Shown here one piece after another: positions 59,164 through 64,000 of a stretch of 64,000 nucleotides of DNA. Origin of the DNA: UBA7446 sp964014735. GTDB taxonomy: Bacteria; Bacteroidota; Bacteroidia; Flavobacteriales; Flavobacteriaceae. Below the pieces are notes generated by a model. The model had not been told where the DNA came from, did not search any database, and was given only the letters and a program-made list of their open reading frames with translations. The position numbers and the translations under genes were made by a program. Position 1 is the first letter of the stretch. Each line of letters begins with the position of its first letter. The DNA lies in assembly GCA_964014735.1 (NCBI GenBank), contig CAXHBH010000003.1, positions 1 through 64,000 of the forward strand, read 5' to 3'.

Positions 59164-59384
59164 TTTCAAGAAAGAATTTTTACAATTAAATGATATGATT
59201 TAACTAAAAAATGATTTATAAAAGATACTTCTTGATGTTATCTAGTTTATAACCAAAATTAAAAGCAGTTAATATGCCTTTTATCAGAAAAGCTTTTTGC
59301 AGCAACTTAATTTTTACTGATTTTGGTTTCTAAATAAGCTAAATAAAACGCCAAAAAATCAAATATATCGAACTAAAAGACGTT
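59164..59384. other. Gap between converging prfC and DUF3467 with nested inverted repeats
   Basis: The 221-base gap holds an outer pair AACCAAAAT (59251-59259) and ATTTTGGTT (59320-59328). Inside it lies a terminator-like hairpin on the plus strand at 59276-59293 followed by TTTTT (59294-59298). The hairpin is GC-poor. It may end prfC transcription; no gene is visible. Confidence 0.4.
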
Positions 59385-59696
59385 CTACGCCTCCCCCGTT
59401 GGACCAAAATTTAGGGGTATTGTTGGCTGTTCGTAATCATTGATTTCACCATGAGATTTCTCAAAGCGCTGAACATTTTCATGAAGCGCTTTAAGAAATC
59501 TTTTTGCATGTTGTGGAGTAAGGACAATTCGGGAACGTACCTTGGCCTTTGGAATACCAGGCATTATATTAATAAAATCAACAACAAACTCTGATCCAGA
59601 GTGATTGATAATTGCCAAATTTGAATAGGTGCCTTGCGCAGTTTCCGGATCAAGCTCAATATTAATACTTCCGTCTTTTTTTGTCTTGTCGCTCAT
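59385..59696 (-). CDS. DUF3467 protein
   Basis: A 103-residue beta-rich protein. QGTYSNLAIINHSGSEFVVD and VLTPQHAKRFLKALHENV are the family core. DUF3467 genes in Bacteroidota regularly follow rpoC; here the rpoC stop and this start share a base (TGATG). The function is unknown, and a role with RNA polymerase is only suggested by the constant position. Confidence 0.88.
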   Translation of the reverse strand: MSDKTKKDGSINIELDPETAQGTYSNLAIINHSGSEFVVDFINIMPGIPKAKVRSRIVLTPQHAKRFLKALHENVQRFEKSHGEINDYEQPTIPLNFGPTGEA

Positions 59697-62600
59697 CAGA
59701 TATCAGCACTTAACGATTTTTCTGCTATAAGCGCTTCATATTCGTCCGTGTAACCAACAATGATATCATTATAAGCACGGTTACCCGTACCTGCTGGAAT
59801 CTTATGCCCTACAATTACATTTTCTTTCAAGCCTTCCAAGGTATCTACCTTACCTGCTACTGCAGCTTCGTTCAATACTTTGGTTGTCTCTTGGAACGAT
59901 GCTGCCGAAATAAACGACTTGGTCTGCAGAGAGGCTCTTGTGATACCTTGTATTATTGGTGTTGCTGTAGCATTTACGGCATCACGTGCTTCTACTAGGT
60001 TTTTGTCTTCACGTTTGAGCAATGAATTCTCGTCACGTAATTGACGTGAAGTGATAATTTGACCTGCTTTTAGGTTTTCAGAATCGCCTACTTCAATTAC
60101 TACCTTCTGACCGAATAACGCGTCGTTTTCAGATATAAAGTCAGTCTTATGTACCAATTGATTTTCTAAGAAAGTTGTATCTCCAGAATCTTCAACACGT
60201 ACTTTACGCATCATCTGACGAACAACTACCTCAAAGTGCTTATCATTGATTTTCACTCCTTGCAATCGATATACTTCTTGAACTTCGTTTACCAAGTATT
60301 GCTGTACGGCAGATGGGCCTTTTATAGACAAGATGTCATTTGGTGTTGTAGCCCCGTCAGACAATTGCATACCAGCTTTCACAAAGTCGTTTTCTTGAAC
60401 TAATATCTGGTTAGAAAGCTTCACAAGGTATTTCTTAACATGACCAGTTCTAGACTCAACTATGATTTCCCTGTTACCTCGTTTAATTTTACCAAATGTA
60501 ACTACACCATCAATTTCGGAAACTACAGCTGGGTTAGAAGGGTTACGTGCTTCAAAAAGCTCGGTAACTCGTGGCAAACCACCTGTAATATCACCTGATT
60601 TTGCAGACTTACGCGGAATCTTAACAAGAATTTTACCATTTTGAATCTTCTCGCCATCATCAACCATGATGTGAGCACCAACCGGAAGGTTGTAAGACTG
60701 TAACGCATTGCCTTTATTATCCTTAATCAAAAGAGTAGGAATGACTTTTTTATTTCTTGATTCAGATATTACTTTCTCTTGGAAGCCTGTTTGCTCATCA
60801 ATCTCAACTTGGAAAGTAACTCCTTGCTCGATGTTTTCGTAACCAATAACACCTGAAAACTCAGAAATTATAACTCCATTATATGGATCCCACTGGCAGA
60901 TTACATCGTCTGTATTGATTTTCTGTCCGTCTTTGATAAAGATAAATGAGCCATAGGGTATGATATTAGTACTCAACACAATACCAGTATTCTTATCTAC
61001 CAATTTGATTTCCGAAGTACGAGAGATAACAATCTTAACAGAGTTGCCATCATTATCCTTGCCATCAACTGTCTTAAGGTCCTCAATTTCAGCAACTCCT
61101 TCAAAACGAGCTACCAATTTATTTTCCTCAGAAATGTTTCCTGCAATACCTCCAACGTGGAAAGTACGTAGTGTAAGCTGTGTACCTGGCTCACCGATTG
61201 ATTGAGCAGCGATAACTCCAACTGACTCACCCTGCTGCACCATTTTTCCAGTAGCTAAGTTCAGACCATAACATTTTGCGCAAATACCTTTCTTAGCTTC
61301 ACATGTAAGTGGTGAACGCACTTCAACACTTTCTAATGGAGATTCTTCAATTGCTTTAGCATGCGAATCTTCTATTAGCTCACCCGCAGCAACCAAGACA
61401 TCACCTGTAAGTGGGTGAATTACATCGTGTAAAGAAACTCGTCCAACAACACGATCACCAATGGACTCAACAATTTCTTCATTTTTCTTAAGCGCTGATA
61501 CTGAAAGTCCGCGTAGTGTACCACAGTCTACAGAGTTTACGATAACATCTTGTGCAACATCGTGTAGACGACGGGTTAAGTAACCTGCATCAGCTGTTTT
61601 TAAAGCCGTATCAGCAAGCCCCTTACGAGCACCGTGAGTTGAGATGAAATATTCTAAAATTGACAATCCTTCTTTAAAGTTAGAAAGAATCGGGTTTTCA
61701 ATAATTTCACCGCCACCAGCATTTGATTTTTTAGGCTTAGCCATTAAGCCTCGCATTCCTGTTAACTGTCGGATTTGTTCTTTGGAACCTCGTGCACCTG
61801 AGTCCAACATCATATACACAGAATTAAACCCTTGCTGATCCTCACTAATTCGTTTCATCGCGAGTTCTGTAAGCATAGCATTTGTAGAAGTCCAAATGTC
61901 AATTACCTGGTTATAACGTTCGTTGTTGGTAATAAGCCCCATGTTGTAATTGGCAATAATACCATCAACTTGATCATTGGCTTCATCAATAAGTTGTGTC
62001 TTTTCTTTTGGGATAATAATATCACCAAGGCTGAAAGACAATCCTCCTTTGAATGCAAAAGAGAATCCCATGTCTTTAATCTTGTCTAAGAAATCGGCAG
62101 TTTCTGGAACGCTTGTTACTTTCAAAATATTGCCAATAATACCACGAAGTGATTTTTTTGTCAGTACTTGATTGATGTAACCTGCTTTTTCAGGTACATG
62201 TTGGTTGAATAAAATACGACCAACAGTTGTATCTATAATTTGATAAACAAGCTCACCATCATCATTAAAGTCTTTGGTGCGAATCTTAACCATTGCATTA
62301 AGCTCAACTTTGCCTTCGTTGAAAGCAATATTTACTTCGTCTGCGCTGTAGAATGTCAAACCTTCACCTAAAACCTTATTTTCTTCAGTCGATTTTCTTT
62401 CTTTGGTCATATAGTATAAACCAAGTACCATATCCTGTGATGGAACCGTAATAGGTGATCCATTTGCCGGATTAAGGATATTGTGGGATGCCAACATAAG
62501 TAATTGTGCCTCCAGTACAGCCTCTGGTCCAAGTGGTAAGTGAACTGCCATTTGATCCCCATCAAAATCTGCGTTAAAAGCTGTACAGGCTAGTGGGTGA

Positions 62601-63997
62601 AGTTGAATTGCTTTACCTTCAATCAACTTAGGCTGGAATGCCTGAATACCCAAACGGTGAAGCGTGGGGGCCCTGTTCAAGAGTACAGGGTGTCCTTTAA
62701 GCACATTCTCTAAAATATCCCAAACTACTGGCTCACGTTTATCAATAATTTTTTTGGCTGACTTAACCGTTTTTACAATACCACGCTCAATAAGCTTGCG
62801 AATAATGAAGGGCTTGTAGAGTTCGGCTGCCATATTTTTAGGCAATCCACACTCATATAATTTGAGTTCTGGTCCAACAACAATTACCGAACGAGCAGAG
62901 TAATCAACACGTTTTCCAAGTAAGTTTTGACGAAAACGACCTTGTTTACCCTTCAAGGAATCTGAAAGTGATTTTAATGGACGGTTTGCGTCTGTTTTTA
63001 CAGCAGAAGACTTGCGTGTGTTGTCAAACAATGAATCTACAGATTCTTGTAACATTCGTTTTTCGTTACGCAAAATTACCTCAGGTGCTTTAATTTCTAG
63101 TAAGCGCTTCAAACGGTTATTACGTATAATCACACGTCGGTATAAATCGTTTAAATCAGAAGTGGCAAAACGACCTCCATCAAGCGGTACTAACGGACGT
63201 AATTCTGGTGGAATAACTGGTATTACTTTCATGATCATCCATTCTGGACGATTCTCGCGGTTTTTGTTTGCATCACGAAGTGCTTCGACAACTTGCAAAC
63301 GCTTTAGTGCTTCGGTTTTACGTTGTTTAGACGTTTCGTTATTTGCTTTGTCTCGCAATTGGTATGAAAGTTCGTCTAAATTAATTCGATTAAGTATATC
63401 AATCAGACAATCAGCTCCCATTTTAGCAATAAACTTATTGGGATCACTATCCTCTAAATACTGGTTTTCTTGAGGAAGTTTTTCCATGATGTTCAGATAT
63501 TCTTCCTCAGTTAGGAAATCCATTTTCTGAACAGGCTCTTCTTCTTCATTGGTAGCAATACCCGGTTGAATTACTACATAGCGCTCGTAGTAAATAATCA
63601 TGTCTAATTTTTTAGACGGAAGACCCAGTAAGTATCCTATTTTATTTGGAAGTGAACGGAAATACCAGATGTGTGCAACTGGAACCACCAAGCTGATATG
63701 ACCTACGCGGTCACGTCGTACTTTTTTCTCAGTTACTTCAACACCACAACGATCACAAACAATACCCTTGTAACGAATACGCTTGTACTTTCCACAAGCA
63801 CATTCAAAATCCTTAACAGGACCAAAGATACGCTCACAAAATAGCCCATCACGTTCAGGCTTGTGTGTACGATAGTTTATGGTTTCGGGCTTTAAAACTT
63901 CACCTCTAGAGGCAGCCAAAATGGTTTCGGGCGATGAAAGCCCAATGGAGATTTTACTGAAATCTTTTTGTTGTTGTACTTCGTTTATGCGTGCCAT
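59696..63997 (-). CDS. rpoC: DNA-directed RNA polymerase beta' subunit
   Basis: A complete 1433-residue beta' subunit. The N-terminal zinc finger is CACGKYKRIRYKGIVCDRCG, with four Cys near residues 66-84. The catalytic metal motif NADFDGDQMAVH lies around residue 475. The second zinc motif CEAKKGICAKCYG and the trigger loop LTLRTFHVGGIAG are in the C-terminal half. The start MARINEVQQQKDF lies three bases from the window end. rpoB presumably precedes it outside the window. Confidence 0.99.
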   Translation of the reverse strand: MARINEVQQQKDFSKISIGLSSPETILAASRGEVLKPETINYRTHKPERDGLFCERIFGPVKDFECACGKYKRIRYKGIVCDRCGVEVTEKKVRRDRVGHISLVVPVAHIWYFRSLPNKIGYLLGLPSKKLDMIIYYERYVVIQPGIATNEEEEPVQKMDFLTEEEYLNIMEKLPQENQYLEDSDPNKFIAKMGADCLIDILNRINLDELSYQLRDKANNETSKQRKTEALKRLQVVEALRDANKNRENRPEWMIMKVIPVIPPELRPLVPLDGGRFATSDLNDLYRRVIIRNNRLKRLLEIKAPEVILRNEKRMLQESVDSLFDNTRKSSAVKTDANRPLKSLSDSLKGKQGRFRQNLLGKRVDYSARSVIVVGPELKLYECGLPKNMAAELYKPFIIRKLIERGIVKTVKSAKKIIDKREPVVWDILENVLKGHPVLLNRAPTLHRLGIQAFQPKLIEGKAIQLHPLACTAFNADFDGDQMAVHLPLGPEAVLEAQLLMLASHNILNPANGSPITVPSQDMVLGLYYMTKERKSTEENKVLGEGLTFYSADEVNIAFNEGKVELNAMVKIRTKDFNDDGELVYQIIDTTVGRILFNQHVPEKAGYINQVLTKKSLRGIIGNILKVTSVPETADFLDKIKDMGFSFAFKGGLSFSLGDIIIPKEKTQLIDEANDQVDGIIANYNMGLITNNERYNQVIDIWTSTNAMLTELAMKRISEDQQGFNSVYMMLDSGARGSKEQIRQLTGMRGLMAKPKKSNAGGGEIIENPILSNFKEGLSILEYFISTHGARKGLADTALKTADAGYLTRRLHDVAQDVIVNSVDCGTLRGLSVSALKKNEEIVESIGDRVVGRVSLHDVIHPLTGDVLVAAGELIEDSHAKAIEESPLESVEVRSPLTCEAKKGICAKCYGLNLATGKMVQQGESVGVIAAQSIGEPGTQLTLRTFHVGGIAGNISEENKLVARFEGVAEIEDLKTVDGKDNDGNSVKIVISRTSEIKLVDKNTGIVLSTNIIPYGSFIFIKDGQKINTDDVICQWDPYNGVIISEFSGVIGYENIEQGVTFQVEIDEQTGFQEKVISESRNKKVIPTLLIKDNKGNALQSYNLPVGAHIMVDDGEKIQNGKILVKIPRKSAKSGDITGGLPRVTELFEARNPSNPAVVSEIDGVVTFGKIKRGNREIIVESRTGHVKKYLVKLSNQILVQENDFVKAGMQLSDGATTPNDILSIKGPSAVQQYLVNEVQEVYRLQGVKINDKHFEVVVRQMMRKVRVEDSGDTTFLENQLVHKTDFISENDALFGQKVVIEVGDSENLKAGQIITSRQLRDENSLLKREDKNLVEARDAVNATATPIIQGITRASLQTKSFISAASFQETTKVLNEAAVAGKVDTLEGLKENVIVGHKIPAGTGNRAYNDIIVGYTDEYEALIAEKSLSADI

Positions 63998-64000
63998 ATC

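Noticed and set aside
63012..63473. 153-residue plus-strand open frame inside rpoC
   Set aside because: It is a shadow of rpoC codons, serine/arginine-rich in the manner of reverse-complement translation, with no promoter.

Overview
The window looks like a stretch of conserved chromosome from a member of the Bacteroidota, most likely a marine-type Flavobacteriaceae; I cannot name a genus. The evidence is the gene content: DUF4295 beside rpmG and rpmB, a DUF3467 gene directly behind rpoC, bacillithiol synthesis by BshC, tandem DUF368 genes, and a flavobacterial-type relA/spoT-fur-purA cluster. Shine-Dalgarno sites are absent, and many start codons are preceded by the Bacteroidota -7 promoter box TAnnTTTG. 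The base composition is AT-rich. I see no tRNA, rRNA, CRISPR array, transposase or prophage.

Layout. 1-13.9 kb (+): a TrmH-type rRNA methylase, bifunctional (p)ppGpp enzyme, Fur-like regulator, purA, a large LptA/OstA-like protein, a class III aminotransferase, a TPR protein, two overlapping DUF368 (PopT-type lipid carrier translocase) genes, aroE and a five-repeat DUF349 protein. 13.9-16.6 kb: a compact minus-strand ruvX-def-mazG unit, with dapD divergent. 16.6-20.8 kb: a small AT-rich glycan island holding two glycosyltransferases, a glycosyltransferase fused to a Stealth sugar-phosphotransferase, and a probable FkbM methyltransferase remnant. 20.8-25.4 kb: tsaC, a CCA-adding-type nucleotidyltransferase, ctaA, a pRiA4b ORF-3-like protein and a kinase-like protein of unknown role. 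25.6-30.7 kb: uvrB, hsp20, sucC and lysA. 30.9-50.9 kb (all minus): mnmA, yidC, pyrG, a LysM/periplasmic-binding fusion, guaA, bshC, rimO, an amidase, ftsY, the DUF4295-rpmG-rpmB operon, cinA, a fumarylacetoacetase-family enzyme, an exonuclease, an E2 acyltransferase, a glycosyltransferase and recR. 51-64 kb: a sodium:solute symporter, fabH, htpG, alkB, a small unknown gene, a 6-pyruvoyltetrahydropterin-synthase-like gene, idi, prfC, DUF3467 and rpoC.

Most genes are housekeeping genes packed with 1-4 base overlaps (ATGA, TAATG, TGATG) that suggest translational coupling. Convergent neighbours share stop codons or overlap outright. No intergenic gap exceeds 300 bases; the largest is 281 bases between fabH and htpG.

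The most interesting material is regulatory. That 281-base gap holds a complete minus-strand promoter (TTTG-N19-TATATTTG), a structured transcript of about 137 nt ending in an intrinsic terminator, and a divergent htpG control region. The htpG control region shares its architecture with that of hsp20: a 13-bp palindrome of the type TGACAnnnTGTCA, exactly 11 bp, then a -24/-12 sigma-54-like element starting TTGGTA. This suggests a common heat-shock control circuit. Separately, at least eight genes have a TAnnTTTG box only 3-5 nt before the start codon, as expected for leaderless mRNAs.
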